Notes: generated by a model from the letters alone, not told the origin. A stretch of DNA of 5,487 bases from an uncultured Demequina sp. (GCA_937925595.1 CALALQ010000069.1:1-5487); one strand, 5' to 3'; shown: positions 1 through 5,487, counted from the first letter of the stretch. Translations and numbers: made by a program.

Positions 1-440
1 TAACCGCCATAATCGGTGATCGCACCGGGACCGAGCTGGTCTTCGACAGCCCTCGTCTACCTGGTCAGCCGTACGCGAAAGGGTATGTCAAGAAGGCGAT
101 CACTCGGGCGGTGGCGGTCGCCAACCAGGGTCGCCGCGCTGCTGACCGTATTCCGGTGCACAGCTCACACGCGCTGCGCCACAGCTTCGCGGCGATCGCG
201 CTGTCAGAGGCTGGCGGCAACCTGCTGTCTGTCTCTCGTGCCCTCGGGCATGCCCGCCCGAGTATCACGTTGAATACCTACGGCCACCTGGCGCCTTCCG
301 GGCTTCAGCAGCTGATGCATCAGGTTGACGACTTCATCTCACCAATTCGACTCGCTCAGAGCGCGACGGCAGATGACGATCTCGACCAGGAGCGCGGAGA
401 CGGAAACGTCGAGGCCAAAGAAGATGACTCTGCAGCCTGA
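1..440 (+). CDS. Tyrosine recombinase/integrase, C-terminal catalytic part (5' partial)
   Basis: The open frame enters from the left edge (first complete codon at 3) and stops with TGA at 438-440. About 145 residues are visible, roughly the second half of a phage-integrase family catalytic domain. The box II motif HALRHS is at about 165-182, with the catalytic His-x-x-Arg. The ALGH motif (third active-site His) is near 238-249, and the nucleophile Tyr lies in NTYGHL near 274-291. An acidic tail of about 40 residues (rich in Asp and Glu) follows. The first catalytic Arg would lie upstream of the window. The family breaks and rejoins DNA through a 3'-phosphotyrosine and usually integrates or excises islands and phages, or resolves dimers. 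All visible catalytic residues are intact, so this copy could be active if its N-terminus is complete. It points in the same direction as the defence operon. Its exact role (integrase or XerD-like) cannot be decided from this part. Confidence 0.9.
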   Translation, partial: TAIIGDRTGTELVFDSPRLPGQPYAKGYVKKAITRAVAVANQGRRAADRIPVHSSHALRHSFAAIALSEAGGNLLSVSRALGHARPSITLNTYGHLAPSGLQQLMHQVDDFISPIRLAQSATADDDLDQERGDGNVEAKEDDSAA

Positions 441-607
441 CCACACCTTGCAGTGATCGCGCTCTTTGAAGCCAGCGGGAGTCCGCTCAGCGTTTCGCGG
501 GCTTTCGGTCACTCGAGGTCCTCGTGACGATGGACAGGTGTGGGCATCTTGTGTCGGCAGGACTTGAGTCACTGATGGCGATGGCCGAAACGTTCACCGC
601 GGCGTAG
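441..607 (+). pseudogene. Tyrosine recombinase C-terminus, decayed second copy
   Basis: Directly after the stop of the upstream recombinase, translation of 441-524 gives a second recombinase C-terminal stretch containing LFEASGSPLSVSRAFGHSR, parallel to the LSEAGG...SVSRALGHAR part of the first copy. The frame then hits TGA at 525. Shifting by one base, 524-607 continues as VTMDRCGHLVSAGLESLMAM and ends at TAG 605-607. The two halves fit if a single G was lost near 524. The position that should be the nucleophile Tyr (TAT) reads TGT, Cys, at 539-541. The copy is therefore doubly inactivated and lacks everything upstream of box II. Its codons differ widely from the first copy, so it is a divergent relative and not a recent tandem duplication. 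It probably marks an earlier integration event or a recombination between two integrase genes. Confidence 0.82.
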
Positions 608-629
608 GGGCCTTGGTCCGGGTCGTCGA

Positions 630-635
630 TATGTT
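630..635 (+). promoter_or_regulatory. Candidate -10 box for a leaderless mcrB-like transcript
   Basis: TATGTT fits the actinobacterial TANNNT -10 pattern and ends six bases before the ATG at 642. That distance would place the transcription start on or next to the start codon. No convincing -35 hexamer lies 16-18 bases upstream. No Shine-Dalgarno sequence precedes the ATG, which agrees with leaderless initiation. This is an inference from spacing alone. Confidence 0.4.
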
Positions 636-641
636 GGCTTC

Positions 642-2279
642 ATGGTGGAGGATCGGGACGTACCGAGCGCGTGGCTTCTGAGTGCTGAAGTTGTCCGAGA
701 AGCAGTGGAGATTCTGACCAAAGAGAAGATTCATCAGCTCTTCGTTCTCTACCTCCACCTCCGGCGACGAGCTCATCAGCTCGGGAGGTTCACACAACTC
801 GATATAGACACCGACCAGATTCATGACTGGCTCGATGTACCTGGCGGACCACCGGACAAGCCTCATTTCCGTCCGTTCAATCCGACCGGGAAGGGGCAGC
901 CTGCGGCGTTCTGGTTGAACCGTAACCTGCCAGGGAGCTACGCCCCGAGCTCGCTCCGCGATGCGTGGCGAACGCTTTTCATGGACGAGGACGGTACTTA
1001 CCGCCTTCCGGTTGATGAGACCGGGGCTCCCGACCCAGACCCAATCGCCACATCTCTGCTCGCAAGTACGCAGATCCCAGCGTGGGCTGTCGCTGCCTTC
1101 ATCTTCAGGAACTATGGGTTCGGGGTGGGTCCGGAGGGGGCAGAGCCGGGTCTTTCGGCACTGCTGGACACGTTCCGCGACTACTTCGGCTGGACGCCCA
1201 GTGCAAACGGGAAGTCTGGCGAGGAGGTTCTCTTCGACTGGGAGGCGGAGCCTTCGCACAGCCCCGTGCTGGTTCCGAGTCCTGACGCCAGTGGACTCGA
1301 GCAGTACCCACTGGAAATCGAGGCCGTTGTTCTCTACGACGATCATCCGGTACGCATGCTCGATGCATCCGCGCTGGGTATCGGGTACGAAGACAAGGCT
1401 GACCGCGCCACCGCTGAGCCAGACGCGCCGCTAATTGACGAACACGATCCGGCTATCCACGAATTGATCGAGGCAGTGCTGCACTACGGGGGCGCGATAC
1501 TCTCGGGTCCCCCAGGGACGTCAAAGTCGTACCGTGCAAGTGCGGCCGCCAAGGCATTGGCCGACTACGACGACAAGCGGGTTCGCTTCACACAGTTCCA
1601 CCAGTCATACCAGTTCGACGACTTCATCGAAGGGTATAGACCGAGGGAAGACGAGACCCCGGGGTTCGAACGCAGACCGGGCGTCTTTGTTGACTTCTGC
1701 GAGATAGCCGAGAAGCACCCAGACCATCCGCACGTGTTCGTCATTGACGAGTTGTCTCGCGGCGACGTTGGCCGCATCTTCGGCGAGGCGCTCACGTACA
1801 TCGAGCGCTCACGCCGCAACCAGCACTTCACTCTTCCGTCTGGGCGGACGTTTAAGATCCCTCACAACGTGTACATCATCGCCACGATGAACCCCCTCGA
1901 CAGGGGGGTGGATGAGGTGGATGCTGCGTTCGAGCGGCGATTCGCCAAGATTGCAACGAATCCCGATGCGGTAGCGCTTGAAGCTCGTCTTCGTGAGAAC
2001 GGCTTGCCCGAGAACCTGATTACGGGTGTGATCAACTGGTTCAACCAGATGAATGGGCTCGCGCGGGAGTCGCCGGCGGCAGCCGTAGGGCATGCATACT
2101 TCTGGGGGGTTACGGACGAGGACTCGCTCAAGAAGCTATGGACTTACCAGCTCTCCCACGTGGTGGAACGAGCCTTCAGGCATGACAAAGATCAGGAAAC
2201 ACGTCTGACAGCGACGTGGGAGAGGTTGTTCGCGGTCGCGCCCGTTGATGAGACCGCGCAGGAGGGCGACGAGGGGTGA
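642..2279 (+). CDS. McrB-like AAA+ NTPase of an McrBC-type restriction system
   Basis: 545 residues. The N-terminal half (about 1-260) is not a domain I can name; it contains VPGGPPDKPHFRPF and GSYAPSSLRD segments and would be expected to read DNA. The AAA+ module follows. The P-loop GPPGTSKS is at 289-296, with Ser where most family members have Gly before the catalytic Lys295. Walker B is VFVIDE at 365-370, followed by LSRG, as in McrB IDEINRG. The sensor region MNPLDRG is at 416-422, the counterpart of McrB MNTADRS. The arginine pair in FERRF is at 432-433. In the McrBC family this subunit forms hexamers that bind DNA, hydrolyse GTP or ATP, translocate, and activate the McrC nuclease. MNP resembles MoxR-type ATPases, so the nucleotide is uncertain. 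ATG at 642 is the first start after an in-frame stop at 573-575. The gene overlaps the nuclease gene by 4 bases. The family call is strong; the recognised sequence is unknown. Confidence 0.9.
   Translation: MVEDRDVPSAWLLSAEVVREAVEILTKEKIHQLFVLYLHLRRRAHQLGRFTQLDIDTDQIHDWLDVPGGPPDKPHFRPFNPTGKGQPAAFWLNRNLPGSYAPSSLRDAWRTLFMDEDGTYRLPVDETGAPDPDPIATSLLASTQIPAWAVAAFIFRNYGFGVGPEGAEPGLSALLDTFRDYFGWTPSANGKSGEEVLFDWEAEPSHSPVLVPSPDASGLEQYPLEIEAVVLYDDHPVRMLDASALGIGYEDKADRATAEPDAPLIDEHDPAIHELIEAVLHYGGAILSGPPGTSKSYRASAAAKALADYDDKRVRFTQFHQSYQFDDFIEGYRPREDETPGFERRPGVFVDFCEIAEKHPDHPHVFVIDELSRGDVGRIFGEALTYIERSRRNQHFTLPSGRTFKIPHNVYIIATMNPLDRGVDEVDAAFERRFAKIATNPDAVALEARLRENGLPENLITGVINWFNQMNGLARESPAAAVGHAYFWGVTDEDSLKKLWTYQLSHVVERAFRHDKDQETRLTATWERLFAVAPVDETAQEGDEG
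2260..2266 (+). promoter_or_regulatory. Shine-Dalgarno site for the mcrC-like gene
   Basis: AGGAGGG lies inside the 3' end of the mcrB-like gene, nine bases before the GTG at 2276. It is a near-perfect anti-16S match and decides the GTG start. Together with the GTGA stop/start overlap it points to translational coupling of the two subunits. Confidence 0.8.
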
Positions 2280-3715
2280 AGGTTATCCCCGTCCTCGAGC
2301 AGGCAGAGGTACCGATTGACCTCTCTGAGCTCGTTCGCGACGGCGTGCTCGTCGTCCGCCGCGAGGCTAAGTCCTTCCTACAGTGGACCTCCCTGAAGCC
2401 GCGTGACGACGACGCCGACTATGTCCCGATGGCGCAGACGCTTCGCGTGACCGGCTGCGTTGGGATTCTCCCACTCAACGAGCAGTACGCGTTGGCAGTG
2501 CAGCCTAAAGCGCCGGCCGCGATCAACCTCATGTTGACGTCGCTCGGTCGACTTGACGGAGTCATGCGCGTCAGTCCTGTGATGCGTAGATACTCAACGA
2601 CAGCAGACACCTCGGCGGAGATGCTGGACTATCTGGTTCGCGAGTTTCTTCAGCGGGCCGACGAGATTGTCCGCGAAGGGATACACCGCACTTACGCGCG
2701 ACGCCAGGAAGTATCCTCACATCCTCGCGGACGAATACGCATGAGCGAAACGATGCGCCTCGCCGCGTCCGGTCGAAGCCATCTTGTGGCATCCGAGTAT
2801 TTCGAACGCACACTTCAGAACGCGCCGAACGAGTGCATAGCTGCAGCGATCGATTGGTGCACCGCATGGACGAAGGACTACAGTCCACCCGTCACGGATG
2901 GCACCGAGAAGGCCCTGCGGACTCTCGACAGGAAGCGACAGCGCGAGCGTAAAGAGCGCCTGAAGCAGTTGAGCCGGCTGCGCTACCACTGGCGTCACGT
3001 GCAACGGGATCCGACCCGACGGTTCTTGACCGATCCCCAAGTAGATGGTCGCGTGCCGATGCCCGGGAACCGCACGGCATATACAACGGCACTACCGCTC
3101 GCGGCTGCATTGCTCCTGCGTCGTGGGTTCTCGCTTGAAGCTGACAAGGGCGAACTGGCGTTCCAGTCGCTGCTTGTCGACACCAACGAGCTGTTCGAAG
3201 CCTATGTGCGCACGTCGCTGGCAACACGATTGGCGGGTTCCGGGCTGGTGGTAAGGAACGGCAACGCACTACGTGAAGAAATCCACCTGTATACGGACTC
3301 GGTTCGAGAAGACATCCCCGACGTACTCCGGGAAGCCGAGATCGCCACTGTGATGAAGAGGCCGACGGCACCCATTCACCCGGACATCCTCGTCGAGGCG
3401 CAAGATGGAACGTCGCTTCTGGTCCTTGACGCGAAGTACAAGGTGATCAACGGCGCAGCGGGCGTCGATGACGTGCGACAACTCGTTACCTATGCGGTCA
3501 ACCGCAAGGTGTCCCGCGTCGTGTCGATTCACCCGATGTCAGAGCGTGAACGCGACAACGGGAGCAAGCCGCTCATCGTCGTCGGACGGATTGGCGATAT
3601 CGCCGTGTATCAGTACAAGCTTGCACTCGACGGCGCTGATCTGGACGAGCAGACTGCGCGGATGGCATCTGCGGTGACAGCGCTCGCAAGGACCGAGATT
3701 CCCTCTAGCGCGTGA
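2276..3715 (+). CDS. McrC-like nuclease subunit (PD-(D/E)XK) of the McrBC-type system
   Basis: 479 residues, starting at GTG 2276, which overlaps the upstream stop as GTGA and is preceded by AGGAGGG. The N-terminal part (about 1-130) is the McrB-contacting region expected for this family. A conserved HPRGRI block is at 149-154, followed by a strongly basic helix of about 30 residues from Arg219 (RKRQRERKER). The DTNELFEAYV block at 302-311 is the typical entry to the McrC nuclease domain. The catalytic PD-(D/E)XK core is visible as HPDILVE (Asp370) followed 15 residues later by LVLDAKYK (Asp385, Lys387), comparable with Asp244/Asp257/Lys259 of E. coli McrC. It should cut DNA when driven by the McrB-like motor. 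It is longer than E. coli McrC (about 350 residues), as are many actinobacterial relatives. The last 11 bases overlap the convergent methyltransferase gene. Confidence 0.9.
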   Translation: MKVIPVLEQAEVPIDLSELVRDGVLVVRREAKSFLQWTSLKPRDDDADYVPMAQTLRVTGCVGILPLNEQYALAVQPKAPAAINLMLTSLGRLDGVMRVSPVMRRYSTTADTSAEMLDYLVREFLQRADEIVREGIHRTYARRQEVSSHPRGRIRMSETMRLAASGRSHLVASEYFERTLQNAPNECIAAAIDWCTAWTKDYSPPVTDGTEKALRTLDRKRQRERKERLKQLSRLRYHWRHVQRDPTRRFLTDPQVDGRVPMPGNRTAYTTALPLAAALLLRRGFSLEADKGELAFQSLLVDTNELFEAYVRTSLATRLAGSGLVVRNGNALREEIHLYTDSVREDIPDVLREAEIATVMKRPTAPIHPDILVEAQDGTSLLVLDAKYKVINGAAGVDDVRQLVTYAVNRKVSRVVSIHPMSERERDNGSKPLIVVGRIGDIAVYQYKLALDGADLDEQTARMASAVTALARTEIPSSA

Positions 3716-4835
3716 GCTCCGGCAGCTCGACCATGGGTACCAGGTCGACACCGATCGCATCCCGGCCGGCTTCAGTCGCGACACGAAGCGTCGTTCCAGT
3801 ACCCGTGAATGGGTCCAGCACGACACCGCGGGCGGGCGCGTTGTGGCCGCAGTCGGTCCACCCCACGGTGCGCTTTCGGGCGAACGTGAACTCTCGGAAG
3901 TACCCACCGAGCGCCTCCTTCGCCTCAGCGGCGAGACGCTGCACTTCGGCAGAGTTCCGTCCGGTGCCGTTCTGAAACTTGGTCGCCTTACCCACGTCGG
4001 ATACGCCGGTCGCCTGAATAGCACGGATGTGCGCTTCCGTGAGGCCGTGTTTGCGGGCGAGTTCCATGGCGCGTCGGGCTTGCGGGCGATCCGAATTCAG
4101 CTCTGATGTACGTTCCAGCACGCGCCTTCTTGGTGTCCCGCATTCCGCACACACTTGCGGCGGGCAGGCAAGAGCGATGGCACGGCGAACGATCTCACTT
4201 GGGAAGGGTGCGAGGTGCGCACCGAGGTTACGTTCGGGATTGATTCGCCACACGTCGCCAGGGTTGGCGTTCACGCCGAGGTACTCCTGATACCCGATTA
4301 GGTCGTAGTAGTAGCTAGGACGTGGAGCGAGATGGATGATGTATTCGTGGCGATTGGCGAGCCGATTCGTGGCCGCTTCGGGCATGCCGCCATCCTTGGC
4401 CCAGATGATCCGGTTTCGGATTGACCAGCCGCGGTCGACGGCAGCGGCCTCCAGTCGGCCAGGAATACCGACAAGCGATCGTTTGAAGTAGGTGTCACCA
4501 ACGTTGAGGAAGACCGACCCCGTCGGCCGTAGGACTCTTCTCCACTCGTCGAGACAGTCCATGATGGCGGCGACATAGCCTTGAGGCGTTGACTCAAGAC
4601 CGATCTGATCGTCATGTCCGTAGTCACGCTTCTGCCAGTAGGGCGGCGACGTGACCACGAGATCAACGGTCTTAGCCGGGAGTCCGGTGGCGCGGGCATC
4701 ACCCTGAACGACGTGGACGTTAGGCTCCTGGAGCTTCGGTTGCCAGTCGGAGAGTTCACTGATTGACGTTATACCCAGTCGCGGGCGTTCAACGGGGGTC
4801 GTGTCCGTCGAACCGCTCGTCAGTGCGTTCGTCAT
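3705..4835 (-). CDS. Beta-class DNA methyltransferase, probably N4-cytosine
   Basis: 376 residues from ATG 4833-4835, preceded by AGGAG four bases upstream; a GTG at 4851-4853 would add six residues. Motif order is catalytic motif IV first (VVTSPPYW, Thr62 to Trp67) and the AdoMet-binding DPFTGTGTT last (from Asp341), which defines the beta class. Between them lie RIIWAKDGGMPEA (about 142-154), HEYI (163-166) and HLAPFP (207-212), all typical of phage and type II MTases. The S-P-P-Y form of motif IV usually goes with N4-cytosine methylation, whereas adenine enzymes more often have D-P-P-Y; the base is inferred. A stretch of about 95 residues is inserted between the PFP region and motif I. It is flanked by CAEC (Cys229, Cys232) and DCGH (Cys329, His331), a possible zinc site. 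The gene converges on the nuclease gene with an 11-base overlap and probably supplies the self-marking activity of the cassette. Confidence 0.9.
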   Translation of the reverse strand: MTNALTSGSTDTTPVERPRLGITSISELSDWQPKLQEPNVHVVQGDARATGLPAKTVDLVVTSPPYWQKRDYGHDDQIGLESTPQGYVAAIMDCLDEWRRVLRPTGSVFLNVGDTYFKRSLVGIPGRLEAAAVDRGWSIRNRIIWAKDGGMPEAATNRLANRHEYIIHLAPRPSYYYDLIGYQEYLGVNANPGDVWRINPERNLGAHLAPFPSEIVRRAIALACPPQVCAECGTPRRRVLERTSELNSDRPQARRAMELARKHGLTEAHIRAIQATGVSDVGKATKFQNGTGRNSAEVQRLAAEAKEALGGYFREFTFARKRTVGWTDCGHNAPARGVVLDPFTGTGTTLRVATEAGRDAIGVDLVPMVELPELTR

Positions 4836-4839
4836 GTAG

Positions 4840-4844
4840 CTCCT
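4840..4844 (-). promoter_or_regulatory. Shine-Dalgarno site for the methyltransferase
   Basis: AGGAG on the minus strand sits four bases before the ATG at 4835. The spacing is short but usable. No similar motif precedes the alternative GTG at 4853, so the ATG is preferred. Confidence 0.55.
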
Positions 4845-4870
4845 ATCGCCCACGGCGACTCTCGGATGTC

Positions 4871-4876
4871 AGTCTA
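4871..4876 (-). promoter_or_regulatory. Candidate -10 box for the methyltransferase
   Basis: On the minus strand TAGACT fits the TANNNT actinobacterial -10 pattern and lies 35 bases upstream of the chosen ATG, inside a short AT-richer patch. A -35 element is weak (a CTTG at roughly the right distance). The site would give the methyltransferase its own promoter, separate from the mcrBC-like operon on the other strand. Confidence 0.35.
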
Positions 4877-5074
4877 ATTTGGGTGGCTGAGCGCAAGGCG
4901 AACCACGCCGGTATCGTGCTTGCTCGCTCCGTCGAGCATCGTCTCATCAACCTCGGACACTCCTCGGACGTGGAGCGGTGGACGATGAAGACGGCGCCTG
5001 TGGGTGTCCAATAGACGGCATACGCCCTGGATGCGCCCCTCAGGCTTTGGGTGCCTTGATTTTCCGCCGTTATG

Positions 5075-5100
5075 GCCTGCTTTGCAAGCAGGCTCCACCA
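5075..5100 (+). pseudogene. Truncated tRNA-Ala(TGC)-like fragment, possible attachment-site scar
   Basis: 5075-5093 forms a perfect hairpin, eight base pairs around the loop TGC (GCCTGCTT/AAGCAGGC). The sequence CCTGCTTTGCAAGCAGG is the anticodon arm expected of bacterial tRNA-Ala with anticodon TGC. It runs directly into GGCTCCACCA at 5091-5100, which matches the acceptor end and CCA of the same tRNA. The variable loop and T arm that should lie between are absent, and no D arm is recognisable upstream, so it cannot make a working tRNA. A terminator follows within a few bases, as after a real tRNA gene. Either an internal deletion between short AGG repeats collapsed a tRNA gene, or only the 3' end is tRNA-derived (an att core) and the hairpin belongs to the element arm. 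The tRNA identity rests on remembered family sequence. Confidence 0.5.
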
Positions 5101-5106
5101 CCAGTC

Positions 5107-5138
5107 AAAACCCCGGATCCGCGTGTTTCCGGGGTTTT
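5107..5138. terminator. Strong bidirectional intrinsic terminator
   Basis: AAAACCCCGGA at 5107-5117 pairs perfectly with TCCGGGGTTTT at 5128-5138 (11 base pairs, 10-base loop). The GC core is flanked by A and T runs on either side, so it can stop transcription in both directions. It lies just downstream of the tRNA-like fragment and probably was that gene's terminator. It also insulates the methyltransferase from transcription coming out of the IS side. Confidence 0.85.
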
Positions 5139-5247
5139 CTCGTCCGCGGAGCACGGGTGCTCGCCTTCAGTGGTAGCGCTGAGGTCGAAAACTGGTAGTA
5201 ATCGCCGTTGGGTCAGATGCGCGCGCGCGTGCCCCGCGTCACGCGTT

Positions 5248-5487
5248 ATGTCGCGGTCGTCGGCACGACGGCTGGGTCGGGTGCGCCCGGAGTGCCCCAT
5301 CTTCCCGACGAAACGCAGGAGCAATCACGAAGGCTTCGTGCTCTACTGCTGCGCGATCAAGGACGTGTTCTCGAACCGAATCGTCGGCTACTCGATCTCG
5401 GACCGGATGACCGCGAAGCTCGCCGTCGACGCCGTCCGAAACGCCGTCGCGCGCCGCGGTGACGTCGCCGGATGCATCCTGCACGCC
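5248..5487 (+). pseudogene. IS3-family transposase (OrfB) fragment, 5'-truncated and cut by the window edge
   Basis: From about 5326 the frame reads NHEGFVLYCCAIKDVFSNR, then IVGYSISDRMTAKLAVDAV and ARRGDVAGCILHA. This is the characteristic core of IS3-type rve/DDE transposases between the first and second catalytic Asp. The second Asp, normally right after LH(S/T/A), would be the next codon beyond the window. Upstream of about 5320 the expected transposase sequence with the first catalytic Asp (W-x-D-I-T-like) is missing in all three forward frames. The open frame extends back to ATG 5248 and beyond, but the residues there do not resemble the family and no ribosome binding site is present. 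The OrfB N-terminus, OrfA and the left inverted repeat are therefore lost, or replaced by a deletion junction near 5300-5325. The remaining 3' part lies outside the window. Confidence 0.8.

Larger units (their letters stand above)
4836..5247. other. Intergenic region between the methyltransferase and the IS fragment
   Basis: No convincing gene. The left end carries the methyltransferase ribosome binding and promoter sites. On the plus strand an open stretch from GTG 4883 to TAG 5012-5014 encodes 43 residues (starting VAERKANHAGIVLARSVEHR) with no ribosome binding site. It reads like possible coding sequence, but I do not recognise it and it may be chance or a remnant. A tRNA-like scar and a strong terminator follow at 5075-5138. 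From 5139 to 5247 I see only a GC-rich stretch, including an alternating GC run near 5219-5229, and no recognisable gene or terminal inverted repeat. Confidence 0.5.

Noticed and set aside
594..1346. Long open frame of 250 codons on the minus strand opposite the mcrB-like gene
   Set aside because: It lies fully antisense to a gene with clear family motifs, its residues (rich in Arg, Pro, Val) resemble no family, and it has no ribosome binding site. Such frames are common opposite GC-rich genes.
2892..3371. Open frame of 159 codons on the minus strand opposite the mcrC-like gene
   Set aside because: Antisense to the nuclease gene, with low-complexity Ala/Arg/Ser composition and no recognisable motif.
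642..3715. Classical type IV McrBC that attacks methylated DNA
   Set aside because: Not excluded, but an adjacent N4mC-type methyltransferase overlapping the nuclease gene makes a self-targeting type IV reading less likely than a LlaJI-like arrangement.
3539..4024. Open frame of 161 codons on the minus strand crossing the mcrC/methyltransferase junction
   Set aside because: It covers the AdoMet-binding end of the methyltransferase in a different frame, and its Arg/Ser/Pro-rich translation has no family resemblance.
5075..5093. Perfect 8-bp hairpin as an intrinsic terminator
   Set aside because: It is followed by GGCTCCACCA and not by a T run, and a much better terminator lies at 5107-5138. 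The anticodon-arm match explains it better.
5208..5462. Plus-strand open frame of 84 codons and its minus-strand partners over the IS fragment
   Set aside because: The transposase core is read in another frame; these translations are Arg/Pro-rich shadows.
1..5487. CRISPR array or other regularly spaced repeats
   Set aside because: No recurring repeat units of 20-40 bases were seen on reading through the window.

Overview
The window looks like accessory DNA from a high-GC actinobacterium. The third codon positions are rich in G and C, the promoter-like elements are of the leaderless TANNNT kind, and the protein sequences resemble those of Microbacteriaceae and related actinobacteria. The lineage is inferred from sequence style only.

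Layout, left to right. Positions 1-440 hold the C-terminal catalytic part of a tyrosine recombinase, cut by the left edge. Directly behind it (441-607) is a second, unrelated-copy recombinase C-terminus that is dead: it has a one-base frameshift, and the catalytic tyrosine codon reads cysteine. Positions 642-3715 are a two-gene operon. The first gene encodes a McrB-like AAA+ motor with a long N-terminal domain I do not recognise. The second encodes a McrC-like PD-(D/E)XK nuclease, coupled by a 4-base GTGA overlap. On the opposite strand, 3705-4835 encodes a beta-class DNA methyltransferase with a TSPPYW motif (probably N4-cytosine). Its 3' end overlaps the nuclease gene by 11 bases. An intergenic stretch follows. 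It contains the methyltransferase promoter region, a fragment that looks like pieces of tRNA-Ala(TGC) (anticodon arm plus CCA end, with the T arm missing), and a strong bidirectional terminator. The window ends inside a 5'-truncated IS3-family transposase.

Working model: the motor, nuclease and methyltransferase form one DNA-modification-dependent defence cassette. It resembles the LlaJI/BsuMI type, where McrBC-like proteins cut DNA lacking the host mark, rather than a classical type IV McrBC that attacks methylated DNA. The flanking recombinase pieces, tRNA scar and IS fragment suggest the cassette sits in a mobile or decaying genomic island. The part that seems least described is the pairing of McrBC with an N4mC-type methyltransferase (LlaJI uses 5mC enzymes), together with the unfamiliar N-terminal specificity domain of the McrB-like protein.
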